Source of the DNA: Glycocaulis sp051859565 | GTDB lineage: Bacteria; Pseudomonadota; Alphaproteobacteria; Caulobacterales; Maricaulaceae | Assembly (NCBI RefSeq): GCF_051859565.1 | Contig: NZ_JBHYFK010000006.1 | Span: 62,001-126,000, forward strand | DNA: 64,000 nucleotides | Direction: 5' to 3' | Shown: positions 7,893 through 15,746 of the stretch, in pieces | Layout: every line of letters begins with the position of its first letter | Numbering within the stretch: position 1 is the first letter of the stretch | The notes under the pieces: generated by a model | What the model was told of the DNA's origin: nothing | The model's input: only the letters and a program-made list of their open reading frames with translations | Database searches by the model: none | Translations under genes and position numbers: made by a program

Positions 7893-7912
7893 CCCCCGGT
7901 CGTAGCCGGGGG
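7893..7912 (+). terminator. Hairpin after the YcgN-family gene
   Basis: CCCCCGG (7893-7899) pairs with CCGGGGG (7906-7912) across a 6-nt loop, 28 bp after the stop codon. There is no T tract, so it may only be a repeat-derived hairpin or an RNA-stabilising end. Confidence 0.3.
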
Positions 7913-8013
7913 CAGACCGCGTTGCGATGTTCCGCGAACCCCCGCCTGCGCGGGGGCAGGCAGTCGCGGGCGCGCGGTCGCGCTTTTGGCGCTACTATTC
8001 AGCCCCCACAACT

Positions 8014-8112
8014 CGTCATTCCGGCCGCAGCGAAGCGAAGAGCCGGAACCCAGAGCCACCTTCACGGCCTTCGCCCGATGATCTCTGGATGCCCGCCTGC
8101 GCGGGCATGACG
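8014..8112. repeat. Dispersed palindromic repeat, family A
   Basis: Begins CGTCATTCCGG and ends GGGCATGACG, with GGAACCCAGAG and GATGATCTCTGGATGCCCGCC between. The same blocks recur at 42351-42546 and 58577-58672. The DNA from 7913 to 8013 holds only short GC hairpins and I see no gene in it. Confidence 0.7.
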
Positions 8113-8172
8113 AGGGAAGGGGGGCGCCCACATCCACGGGTGATGACAATTTTCTAGGTTCTCAAAAAAGGC

Positions 8173-8287
8173 TGGGTCCCCCGTCGGGGCGGGGGACCCC
8201 GGAATTTGAAACCTTCTCGTTGAGCTAGCTAAGCCTCGTGTAGCGCGAACCTCTCAACCGGGGTCCCCCGCCCCGACGGGGGACCCA
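8173..8287. repeat. Perfect 30-bp inverted repeat, family B
   Basis: The 30 bases at 8173-8202 (starting TGGGTCCCCCGTCGGGGC) are the exact reverse complement of 8258-8287, separated by 55 bp of AT-richer sequence. A shorter relative lies inside the composite repeat near 42460-42490. No coding capacity is visible. Confidence 0.8.
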
Positions 8288-8301
8288 GAAGAACATCTGA
8301 A

Positions 8302-8364
8302 ATCCCGGCCAAGCGCAGCGCGGAGCCGGGACCTCGTGCAGGATATTCCTGAGAGAGGCCCCGG
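8302..8364. repeat. Dispersed repeat, family C, cut by the N gap
   Basis: This copy is nearly identical to the reverse complement of 47149-47231 (ATCCCGGCCAAGCGCAGCG... GGACCTCGTGCAG...CCTGAGAGAGGCCCCGG). It stops exactly where the Ns begin, whereas the 47-kb copy continues for about 25 more bases. Confidence 0.8.
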
Positions 8365-8374
8365 NNNNNNNNNN
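8365..8374. other. Assembly gap (10 Ns)
   Basis: Ten consecutive Ns within a repeat copy. Fixed-length runs like this are usually scaffold joins of unknown true length. The next intact coding frame begins without its N-terminal part, which supports missing sequence. Confidence 0.95.
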
Positions 8375-8383
8375 CAATAATGA

Positions 8384-8710
8384 TGCGCCCTTCCAGGCCA
8401 GCCGGGGACTCAGGCCGCATCGCGGCCTGCAAGGGCGACCGCCCGCCCGAGCCTATGCGAGGCGCGACGCGATGCCTGGGGTATCGGAGAGGTGTCGCTG
8501 GGCGAGGCGCAAGAGCTCTACCGGGTAGAAATCAGCGACGATGCCGGGGCGCTGCTGTGGACGGGCGAAAGCACGCTGCCCTCAATGCTTGTTCCGTCTG
8601 AAACGGCTCTGGAACTGCCCGCTGGTGCCTACTGGCAGGTGGCACAAATGTCAGCGCGGACCGGGCCGGGCCGCCCGGCGCAAGGCGCACTGCCTGCCCC
8701 CTTGTCCTGA
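8384..8710 (+). pseudogene. C-terminal fragment resembling GTA/phage host-specificity (TIM-barrel tail) protein
   Basis: The frame ending at 8710 has no credible start and begins right after the gap. From about 8462 it reads ARRDAWGIGEVSLGEAQELYRVEI, and later PAGAYWQVAQMSARTGPG. This matches my memory of the extreme C-terminus of the large gene-transfer-agent baseplate protein (orfg15 type) of alphaproteobacteria: R-R-x-R-x-D-x-W, E-V-P-L-G-E, Y-R-V-E-I, then V-R-V-x-Q-x-S-A-x-x-G-P-G. Residues before about 8460 fit less well, which could be a sequencing error at a contig end. Either the gene is truncated by the assembly gap or it is a decayed remnant. Confidence 0.45.
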
Positions 8711-8766
8711 GCCCTGCAGCACGCCACATCGCCAAGTGGTCAAAGCGCTGCTATCCCATCTGCACC

Positions 8767-9669
8767 ATGATGAACCCGTATGCGATTCTGGGCGTTTCGG
8801 AGCGTGCCCCGGCGGACGAGATCCGCAAGGCTTACCGCAAGCTGGCCAAAGAGCTGCACCCTGATGCGCGCCCCGGCGACAAGGCAGCCGAGGAACGCTT
8901 CAAGCAGGTGACGCAGGCCTTCAAGCTCTTGTCCGATCCCGAACAGCGCGCGCGCTTCGACCGGGGCGAGGTGGACGGGCAGGGCCAGGAACGGCCCCAA
9001 TACCATTACCGTTCACGCCCCGGTGCCGGGCCGGGCCAGCGCGGGCCGCAAGGGCGTTTTGAGGATCTGGGCGACATCTTTGCCGATCTGTTCGCGGCCC
9101 AGAATGCAGGCGGACAGCGCCGCCGGTCCGCGCCGGAGAAGGGCGCTGATCTGCGCACTGAAGTGCGCATCAGCCTGCCCGAAGCGGTGCTGGGCACGAA
9201 AAAGCGCCTGTCGCTGCCCGGCGGGCGGGCGCTGGATGTGACCATCCCGGCAGGCGTCAATGACGGGCAGGTGCTGCGCCTGAAAGGGCAGGGCCATGGC
9301 TCGCTATCGGGTGGACCGCCCGGCGCGCTGCTCGTCGAGATCAGGATTGCGCCCCATCCCCATTTCCGCCGCGAGGGCGATGACATACGCCTCGACCTTC
9401 CCATATCGCTGAAAGAAGCGGTGCTGGGCGGGCAGGTGCGCGCGCCCACGCTGGATGGCGATGTGGAGGTGCGTATTCCCGCTGGCGCCAGTTCCGGGGC
9501 GGTGCTGCGTCTGAAGGGGCGCGGCGCGCCCAAAAGCGGCGGGCAGCGTGGCGATCAGCTCATCCGGCTGATGGTCGATCTGCCATCAGGTGATCCTGAG
9601 CTGGAAGAATTTGCAGAAAGCTGGCGTCCACCGACGGGATATGACCCGCGCAGGCGTTTAAAGAGCTAA
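8767..9669 (+). CDS. DnaJ-like co-chaperone (J domain plus DnaJ C-terminal domain)
   Basis: A 300-residue protein. The J domain spans about residues 1-68 with the HPD motif in KELHPDAR, which stimulates the ATPase of DnaK. A Gly/Arg/Gln-rich linker follows (about 70-125), then two beta-sandwich substrate-binding subdomains, with PGGRALDVTIPAGVNDGQVLRLKGQG and LDGDVEVRIPAGASSGAVLRLKGRGAP as the typical repeat. There is no zinc-finger (CxxCxGxG) region, so it is a CbpA/type II J protein rather than DnaJ itself. Two adjacent ATGs (8767, 8770) are possible starts. It is a single gene after the truncated tail fragment. Confidence 0.88.
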   Translation: MMNPYAILGVSERAPADEIRKAYRKLAKELHPDARPGDKAAEERFKQVTQAFKLLSDPEQRARFDRGEVDGQGQERPQYHYRSRPGAGPGQRGPQGRFEDLGDIFADLFAAQNAGGQRRRSAPEKGADLRTEVRISLPEAVLGTKKRLSLPGGRALDVTIPAGVNDGQVLRLKGQGHGSLSGGPPGALLVEIRIAPHPHFRREGDDIRLDLPISLKEAVLGGQVRAPTLDGDVEVRIPAGASSGAVLRLKGRGAPKSGGQRGDQLIRLMVDLPSGDPELEEFAESWRPPTGYDPRRRLKS

Positions 9670-9759
9670 TGCATGCGTGCTTGGCCCGGAGCCTGCATGT
9701 CTGCAGAATGACACTGTCGTTCAGATAAGGTTCAGCGCTCCGGTGCGAAACATGTCGGC

Positions 9760-10086
9760 ATGATGAAACGCTATGCCCTTCTCGTGACCTGCCTGGCCGC
9801 TCTTGCGGCCGCCGATGCGCGTGCGTCTGACGTGTCAGGCGAGGCGCAGGCGTTTGACCCGCGCTCGCGCTATTCGGCCGATGAAGCGCGTGACCAGCGT
9901 CAGTCGGGCAATGTCGTGCCCGCCCGCGTCGCCATCGACAATGTGCGCCGCCGCTATCCCGGCGCGCAGGTTCTTGATGTCGAGCTCGTGCGATCGGGCT
10001 CTGCCTACTACATCGTGAAAATACTGACCCAGGAAGGCCATCGGATCGACGTGCGCGTTGATGCGGCCACTGGCCGGGTCATGTAA
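9760..10086 (+). CDS. Secreted PepSY-domain protein, possible sensor-kinase modulator
   Basis: A 108-residue protein with a signal peptide (about residues 1-23, cleavage near ADARA-SD). A single PepSY-like domain follows (VVPARVAIDNVRRRYPGAQVLDVELVRSGSAYYIVKILTQEGHRIDVRVDAATGRVM). PepSY domains are small periplasmic folds often linked to inhibition. The gene lies 31 bp upstream of a response regulator/histidine kinase pair on the same strand. By analogy with the small periplasmic FeuN that restrains FeuQ in rhizobia, it may hold the kinase of this operon in check; that is inference from position and size. Confidence 0.8.
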   Translation: MMKRYALLVTCLAALAAADARASDVSGEAQAFDPRSRYSADEARDQRQSGNVVPARVAIDNVRRRYPGAQVLDVELVRSGSAYYIVKILTQEGHRIDVRVDAATGRVM

Positions 10087-10117
10087 TGCTTGTACCTTGC
10101 TCAACGGAGTGTGTCTG

Positions 10118-10804
10118 ATGCGCGCCCTGATAGTTGAAGACGATCCCGATCTGCGCCGCCAGCTCAAAGACGTGCTGGACCATTCCGGCTATGCCGTGGA
10201 TGAGGCCGGTGACGGCGAGGAAGGCTGGTTCATGGGCGATACCGAGCCCTATGATGCCGTCGTGCTCGATCTCGGCCTGCCGCGCCTTGATGGCGTGAGC
10301 GTGCTGGAGCGCTGGCGCAGCGCGGGCCGCGACTTCCCCGTTCTGATCCTCACCGCCCGTGACCGCTGGAGCGAGAAGGTGGCGGGGTTTGATGCGGGCG
10401 CGGACGACTATCTCACCAAGCCCTTCCACCCTGAAGAATTGCTGGCGCGCCTGCGTGCGCTGACCAGGCGGGCGGCGGGGCACGCCAGCTCAACGATCGA
10501 GATGGGTGATCTGTCTGTGGATACGCGCGGCGCGCGGGTGTTTGTCGGCGACCAGCTGGTCAAGCTGACCTCGCACGAGTTCCGCATCCTCTCCTACATG
10601 ATCCACCATCGTGAGCGCGTGATCTCGCGCACCGAGCTGGTCGAGCACATTTACGATCAGGATTTCGACCGCGATTCCAACACGATCGAGGTGTTTGTCG
10701 GCCGCCTGCGCAAGAAGATCGGCAATGACCGGATCGAGACCGTGCGCGGGCTGGGCTACCGGCTGGTGGCGCCCGGTCCTGACACGCGGGCCAAGGCGGG
10801 GTGA
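10118..10804 (+). CDS. OmpR-family response regulator (FeuP/PhoP-like)
   Basis: A 228-residue regulator. The receiver domain covers residues 1-115, with an acidic pocket (E7, D8, D9), phosphorylation site D51 in VVLDLGLP and the conserved Lys in YLTKPF. A winged-helix DNA-binding domain covers about 130-222 (LTSHEFRILSYMIHH...VEVFVGRLRKKIG-type end, RGLGYRL). ATG 10118 follows ACGGAG; an upstream in-frame start at 10058 lies inside the PepSY gene and is unlikely. Its last four bases overlap the GTG start of the kinase gene (GTGA), so the two are translationally coupled. Confidence 0.92.
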   Translation: MRALIVEDDPDLRRQLKDVLDHSGYAVDEAGDGEEGWFMGDTEPYDAVVLDLGLPRLDGVSVLERWRSAGRDFPVLILTARDRWSEKVAGFDAGADDYLTKPFHPEELLARLRALTRRAAGHASSTIEMGDLSVDTRGARVFVGDQLVKLTSHEFRILSYMIHHRERVISRTELVEHIYDQDFDRDSNTIEVFVGRLRKKIGNDRIETVRGLGYRLVAPGPDTRAKAG

Positions 10805-12222
10805 GCGCTGAAAGCAGTGACACGCTGATCGAACGCGGATCGCTGCTCAGGCGGCTGAGCCTTCTCGCGCTCAGCTGGGGACTCATCCTGCTGACGGTCG
10901 GCGCGGTGTCACTGACGGCGGTATTCCGCCAGACCGTGTTGACCGACCTTGATAACCGGCAGGCCAATATCGCCGAGTTCCTGCTGATCCAGCTCGAAGC
11001 GACGCCCGATGGCGGCGTCGTGCTGACGCGCGAGTTGCTGGACCCCCGATTTGGCCAGGTGTTCTCCGGCCGCTACTGGCAGGTGAGCCGGGCCGGTGCG
11101 CCCGCTGATGCGGAGCCTGTCGAGCGCTCCCGCTCCTTGTGGGATGAAACCATTATTCTCTCTGACAGCGTGAGGGCGGCGGCGATTGCCGCCAATGGCC
11201 AGCCTGTCGCGGGCAACGCGGCGGGACCGGACGGTGAGCCTTTGCGCCTTTCGGCGCGGGCCGTCGTCCTGCCGGGGCTGGAAGAGCCTGTCATCATCAT
11301 CGCTGCGGAAGACCGGCGTCCGTCCGACACGCGTGTCTGGACATTCGGCCTCGTTGCGGCCGGCCTGCTTGCCGGCTTCGCGATCCTGCTGGCCGTTGGC
11401 GTGGTGGTGCAGGTGCGCGTTGGCCTGTCTCCGGTGCTGAAATTGCGGCGCGCCGTGGCCCGTGTGCGTGACGGCGAAACGCACAGGATTTCCGGTCAGT
11501 ACCCGTCCGAAATGATGCCGCTGGCTACCGAGCTGAATGCGCTGATCGATCACTCGCGCGAGGTGGTGGAGCGGGCGCGCACCCATGTGGGCAATCTTGC
11601 GCATGCCCTGAAAACGCCGATTACCGTGCTCTCCAACGAGGCGCGCGGCGATGACACCCGGCTGGGTGATCTTGTCCGCCGCCAGACCGATGCGATGACC
11701 GGACAGGTGGAGCACCATTTGCGGCGGGCCAGAGCCGCCGCCAACGCCAAGGCCATTGGCGCGCGAACCCCCGTTGGCGAGGTGGTCGAGGATCTCGGCC
11801 GGACGCTGCGCCGCATCTATGCGCGCCGTGATGTAAAGCTCGACTGGCAAGTCGAAGGCGATCCGGTGTTTCGCGGCGAGCGTCAGGATCTCGAAGATCT
11901 TGTCGGCAATCTTATCGACAATGCGTGCAAATGGGCCGCTGGCGCGGTGCAGGTCAGTGCCCGCACCGGAGCGGACAGCTCGATTGTGCTCCGCGTGGAC
12001 GATGACGGGCCGGGTCTGGACCCGCAGGCGCGCGAACGCGTTCTGGGCAGGGGTGTGCGGCTGGACGAGCAGGCACCGGGGACCGGATTTGGCCTGTCGA
12101 TCGTCAGTGATCTGGTGAAAGCATATGGCGGGTCGCTGGCATTGGAAGCCAGCCCTCTGGGCGGTTTGAGTGCCCGTCTGGTGCTGCCCGGCGTGACCCG
12201 CACAGGCGAAACGCGCCATTAA
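10801..12222 (+). CDS. Sensor histidine kinase (FeuQ/PhoQ-like)
   Basis: A 473-residue membrane kinase. TM1 lies at about 24-43, a periplasmic sensor region at about 45-178 and TM2 at about 181-203. A HAMP-like segment follows, then the dimerisation box GNLAHALKTPITVL with phospho-acceptor His268. The ATP-binding domain has N (NLIDNACKWA), G1 (DDDGPGLD) and G2 (GTGFGLSI) boxes. The N-L-A-H-A-L-K-T-P form of the H box is typical of the PhoQ/FeuQ group, which senses envelope state or divalent cations. It is partnered with the upstream regulator and possibly with the PepSY protein. Confidence 0.92.
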   Translation: MSAESSDTLIERGSLLRRLSLLALSWGLILLTVGAVSLTAVFRQTVLTDLDNRQANIAEFLLIQLEATPDGGVVLTRELLDPRFGQVFSGRYWQVSRAGAPADAEPVERSRSLWDETIILSDSVRAAAIAANGQPVAGNAAGPDGEPLRLSARAVVLPGLEEPVIIIAAEDRRPSDTRVWTFGLVAAGLLAGFAILLAVGVVVQVRVGLSPVLKLRRAVARVRDGETHRISGQYPSEMMPLATELNALIDHSREVVERARTHVGNLAHALKTPITVLSNEARGDDTRLGDLVRRQTDAMTGQVEHHLRRARAAANAKAIGARTPVGEVVEDLGRTLRRIYARRDVKLDWQVEGDPVFRGERQDLEDLVGNLIDNACKWAAGAVQVSARTGADSSIVLRVDDDGPGLDPQARERVLGRGVRLDEQAPGTGFGLSIVSDLVKAYGGSLALEASPLGGLSARLVLPGVTRTGETRH

Positions 12223-12270
12223 CCGCAAAATGTGACGCTGGACCCCGGATTTTCCATCCTGGCCGCTTCA

Positions 12271-13608
12271 ATGACCACGCTGACACCCGCCAAGATCGCC
12301 CAGTTGCGCGCCCTGATGAGCGCCCTGCCTGCGGCGTTGTCGGCCCGCATCGTGGAGGCGGCAGGGACAGGTGATGAGGCTATGGCCCAGCTGCTTCATG
12401 CCTGCACCAGAAAGGCGGAAGTCTATGCGCGGGAGCGTTTTTTCGCGCCTCTGGCGCCGCTGAGCCTTGATCCGGCCCTTGCCCGGCCATCGCTGGCGCA
12501 TATCCCGCCTGCCATGCTGGCAACCGTGTGGGGCTGGTTGGACGAAACGCTCGCGCCTGACATTACCTCGGACATGAAGGCGCGGTGCGCAAACCCGCTC
12601 CTGCCGCCCGATGACAGGGCCGAAGATGGGCTAAGGGCCGATGCTTCGCGGCGTATCCTGGCCACGCTCGACGAGCTGCATGACGATCCGCGCGCCACCA
12701 AGCAGTTGCGCCACCGGCTGGGGGTCAGTGATTTCCGTGCGGTGCGCGATCTGGCAACCATCCTGCGGACGGCGCCGGTCCTGCGCGCAGCCATGGCAGG
12801 CATTCCGGAAGAGGTTTCCGAGCTAAGTGAGGAACTGGCCCAGACGCTGCGCGACCAGTATGACGAGGCCTGCAAGGTGGACCCGGACGCAGGTGTCTGG
12901 TTTCTCTATCTGGTCATGGCGCGCCTGACACGCCCCTGGGCCATACTTCGCGTGTTCGAGAAGATTGTACGGCGCGACGATGACTTCCTGCTTTCGCGCA
13001 CCGATGTTTCCACCATAGGGGACGCCCTGCTGGAAGATGCGGCCTATTATGTCAGCGGGTTTGCCGAGATACCTGCCAGTATCGAGGCTGCGCGCGAGAT
13101 GGCCGCTGCCCTGACCCAGTTTGCCACGGTCACGGTGGGGATGAGCCGGGAAATCGGCATCCGCAAGGATGGCGGCTGGGGGCGCCAGATACTGGCCCTG
13201 CGCCAGCGTGCCTCGGCCCAGATGGAGGCGATCCATGCGGCCGCCCTGACCCAGCTCGACAAGACGGTCCCCGATCCGCACAAGCCGTTGCCGGCAAGAC
13301 TGAAGCTTTCTGGCGAAGCACTGGCGTCGGCGGCCACGCGCATGGAGGTGTTTTGCACCTTTTTGCGGCTGACGCGTGATGATGCGTCGCGGGCGGCCGT
13401 TGGCGGCGCGCATGCCGGGGTGCTGGACCGGATCGGCCAGCGCTTCGACATGGCCTCGGAAATGTTGCTGGCACAGATGAGAGGCACTCCGGGCGATAGC
13501 GATCTGACGGAGCGTGCTGCGGTCATCGCCCGGCTGATGACGGCGATGGGACAACAGGATATTGCGTCGGTCTTCCTGCGGCGCGCGGCCGCAGCACGCG
13601 CCGCGTGA
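12271..13608 (+). CDS. Uncharacterised alphaproteobacterial protein
   Basis: A 445-residue, largely helical, soluble protein with no signal peptide, transmembrane helix or motif I recognise. Hydrophobic helices such as PPAMLATVWGWLDETL and DAGVWFLYLVMARLTRPWAILRVFEKIV alternate with charged segments, suggesting an alpha-solenoid. Many Arg/Asp pairs and the absence of Cys clusters argue against a metalloenzyme. ATG 12271 is chosen over an in-frame GTG at 12232 because the shorter form begins at a cleaner N-terminus. It lies 48 bp after the kinase gene on the same strand and could be part of that operon. I cannot assign a function. Confidence 0.7.
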   Translation: MTTLTPAKIAQLRALMSALPAALSARIVEAAGTGDEAMAQLLHACTRKAEVYARERFFAPLAPLSLDPALARPSLAHIPPAMLATVWGWLDETLAPDITSDMKARCANPLLPPDDRAEDGLRADASRRILATLDELHDDPRATKQLRHRLGVSDFRAVRDLATILRTAPVLRAAMAGIPEEVSELSEELAQTLRDQYDEACKVDPDAGVWFLYLVMARLTRPWAILRVFEKIVRRDDDFLLSRTDVSTIGDALLEDAAYYVSGFAEIPASIEAAREMAAALTQFATVTVGMSREIGIRKDGGWGRQILALRQRASAQMEAIHAAALTQLDKTVPDPHKPLPARLKLSGEALASAATRMEVFCTFLRLTRDDASRAAVGGAHAGVLDRIGQRFDMASEMLLAQMRGTPGDSDLTERAAVIARLMTAMGQQDIASVFLRRAAAARAA

Positions 13609-13648
13609 ATGGCTTTATCCCGAGCGGCCAGCAGCCTATGTAGGCAGG

Positions 13649-14299
13649 ATGACCCGTTCATCGTCCATCGCTCTTGAGAACCGCGGCCAGACCGGCGCAC
13701 GCCTAAGCTCGCCCAGTGCGGGCCGGAATCGTGATGTCATCGCCGCGGCGCTTGCGAGGGTTTTGCCGCAAGGCTCGCGGGTGCTCGAAATCGCCAGCGG
13801 CACTGGCGAGCATGCGCTGGCTTGTGTGACCGGGCGCGCTGATCTTCACTGGCAACCCAGCGATCCAGACGCGGTTTCGCGCGCCAGTATTGATGACTGG
13901 GCCCGCGATGGCGCCGGGCGCATTGGTCCCGCGCTTGATCTGGACACGCAGCAATCAGGCTGGTGGCAGGCCGTTCCACTGCCGCTTTCTGCAGTGTTCT
14001 GCGCCAACATGATTCATATCGCGCCCTGGAAGGCCGCTGAAGGTCTCGCTGAGGGGGCTGCAGCGCTGCTGGAGGAGGGCGGCCTTCTGATCCTGTACGG
14101 CCCGTTTCTGGAGGGAGCGGATACCGCGCCGTCGAATCTGGACTTTGATGCCAGCCTGAAGGCGCGCGATCCGCGCTGGGGCGTACGGGCGCGCGAGGAT
14201 GTCGAGGCGCTGGCGGCGCGATACGGGTTTTCCCTCCTGCAACGGCTGGAAATGCCAGCCAATAATCTGGTTCTGGTTTTTGCGAAGGGTACGCCATGA
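13649..14299 (+). CDS. DUF938 family SAM-dependent methyltransferase-like protein
   Basis: A 216-residue Rossmann-fold protein. The SAM-binding motif I is VLEIASGTGEHA (near residue 48). Later strands are LHWQPSDPD and AVFCANMIHIAPW, and the latter, with its N-M-I-H-I, is the hallmark of DUF938. The substrate is not known. ATG 13649 is preceded by a GGCAGG-like site. The stop overlaps the start of ccmI by 4 bp (ATGA), so it may be co-transcribed with the cytochrome c maturation genes. Confidence 0.85.
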   Translation: MTRSSSIALENRGQTGARLSSPSAGRNRDVIAAALARVLPQGSRVLEIASGTGEHALACVTGRADLHWQPSDPDAVSRASIDDWARDGAGRIGPALDLDTQQSGWWQAVPLPLSAVFCANMIHIAPWKAAEGLAEGAAALLEEGGLLILYGPFLEGADTAPSNLDFDASLKARDPRWGVRAREDVEALAARYGFSLLQRLEMPANNLVLVFAKGTP

Positions 14300-15252
14300 T
14301 TGCTCTCACGCTGATGATTGCAGCGTTGGGCGTGGGTGTGGCGATGTGGATTGCATCCCCGCTGGCCAAAGGCGCCGCCTCGCCCATGCACCGGCTGGTA
14401 GCGTTTGGCGTCATGGCGGGTCTAGCGGTCGGTGCGCTGGGCATCTATCTGGTCGGCGGACAGCCCGGTCTGGAGGGGCGGCCCTATGCGGAGACCGAAG
14501 CCCGGCTGGCCGCGATACCGCCGGACGAGCTGACGGGGGAGGAGCAGGAGGAACGCCTGCGCGCCATCGTAAGGCGTGAACCGGGCAATCCTGAAGCGCT
14601 GGCCATGCTGGGCCGGTTCCTCGCGTTTGACGGGCGTCATCTGGAAGCCATTGCGATGCTGGAACGCTCCGTGCGCGTGCAGGAAGACGCGCGCGTGCTG
14701 TCCGATCTTGGACAGGCGCTGGTCAATCTCAACGAAGGCACTGTCACGCCCGAAGCCGAGCGCGCATTTGCCGCCTCAATGGAGCTGGACACCACCCTGC
14801 CGGAGCCGGCCTTTTTCCTGGGCGCTGCGGCGTATGATGCCGGTGATCGCGAGGCGGCGCTGGATTACTGGGCAGGCATTGTCGGGCGCCTGCCTTCCGA
14901 TGACCCTTTCCGGCAGGCGATTGCCGTTCGTGCAGCTGATCTGCTTTCGCGTCCTGCTGGCGGCCCGCAGACGATGGATGCCGGGGCTATGGACCCGGAT
15001 GAAAGCCCCGACGCAATGGTGGCACGAATGGTCGCAGGGCTGGAGGCTGGACTTGAGGCGGATCCGGATGATTTAACCCGCTGGATGGTGCTGGCGCGTG
15101 TGCGCGCGGTGCTTGATGACCGCGAAGGCGCCCGCGCGGCCGTAGCCGAGGCCCGTGCGCGCGCTGGCGGAGATGCCGGTATCGGCGCTATCCTCAACGC
15201 GCTTGAACGGGCGGGCGGTCTGGGGCCTGAAGCAGAGGGTGAAACAGAGTGA
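14296..15252 (+). CDS. ccmI: Cytochrome c maturation protein CcmI
   Basis: A 318-residue protein with two N-terminal membrane helices (about 3-22 and 36-56), separated by a short loop and followed by a periplasmic region of TPR helices. Examples are ERLRAIVRREPGNPEALAMLGRFLAFDGRHLEAIAMLERSVRVQ and DDLTRWMVLARVRAVLDDREGARAAVAEARARAGG. CcmI is the chaperone that holds apocytochrome c and presents it to CcmF-CcmH for haem attachment. It is the first ccm gene here and overlaps both neighbours by 4 bp, as expected in a tightly coupled operon. Confidence 0.9.
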   Translation: MIALTLMIAALGVGVAMWIASPLAKGAASPMHRLVAFGVMAGLAVGALGIYLVGGQPGLEGRPYAETEARLAAIPPDELTGEEQEERLRAIVRREPGNPEALAMLGRFLAFDGRHLEAIAMLERSVRVQEDARVLSDLGQALVNLNEGTVTPEAERAFAASMELDTTLPEPAFFLGAAAYDAGDREAALDYWAGIVGRLPSDDPFRQAIAVRAADLLSRPAGGPQTMDAGAMDPDESPDAMVARMVAGLEAGLEADPDDLTRWMVLARVRAVLDDREGARAAVAEARARAGGDAGIGAILNALERAGGLGPEAEGETE

Positions 15253-15746
15253 TCAAGGCGCGCAAACGTCTCTGGGTCGTGCTGGCATCTGCCGGCGTGC
15301 TGGTGTCTGCCGGTGTGCTGGCAGGTTTTGCCTTGCGTGATGCGATGACCTTTTTCCACTCGCCGGCCATGGTCGCCGAAGCGCCGCCCTTGCCGGGCCA
15401 GCGCATCCGGGTTGGCGGACTGGTGATCGGAGGATCGGTGGAGCGTCCCGCATCGGGCGGTGCAAGCTTCTCGGTAACCGACACGATCGCAGACATCCGT
15501 ATTACCTATGCCGGGTCGCTGCCTGACTTGTTCCGTGAGGGGCAGGGCATTGTGGCTGAAGGCGCGTTCGAGGAAACCGGCCTGTTCGTGGCCAGCCGCG
15601 TGCTGGCCAAGCATGACGAAGCCTATATGCCGCCGGAAGTGGCTTCGGCGCTTGCCAGCGCCGAGGCGCAAGGTGCGCTGCCGGGCAGCACCGGGCGCGA
15701 TGCCTGGACGCTCGGTCAGGCACGCATCGGGCAAAGCCGGACATGA
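15249..15746 (+). CDS. ccmE: Cytochrome c maturation haem chaperone CcmE
   Basis: A 165-residue protein starting with GTG. One N-terminal membrane anchor (about 8-28) precedes an OB-fold domain. The covalent haem-binding motif LAKHDEAYMPPEV is present, with His122 and the conserved Tyr126. CcmE accepts haem from CcmC/CcmD through this histidine and passes it to CcmF. It overlaps ccmI and ccmF by 4 bp on each side. Confidence 0.95.
   Translation: MIKARKRLWVVLASAGVLVSAGVLAGFALRDAMTFFHSPAMVAEAPPLPGQRIRVGGLVIGGSVERPASGGASFSVTDTIADIRITYAGSLPDLFREGQGIVAEGAFEETGLFVASRVLAKHDEAYMPPEVASALASAEAQGALPGSTGRDAWTLGQARIGQSRT

Noticed and set aside
8014..8287. Repeat cluster considered as a CRISPR array
   Set aside because: The repeats are palindromic and of different families; there are no regularly spaced identical repeats with unique spacers and no cas genes.
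10909..12228. Minus-strand frame of 439 codons over the histidine kinase
   Set aside because: Shadow of the kinase gene; the protein is Arg/His/Gln-rich with no family features.
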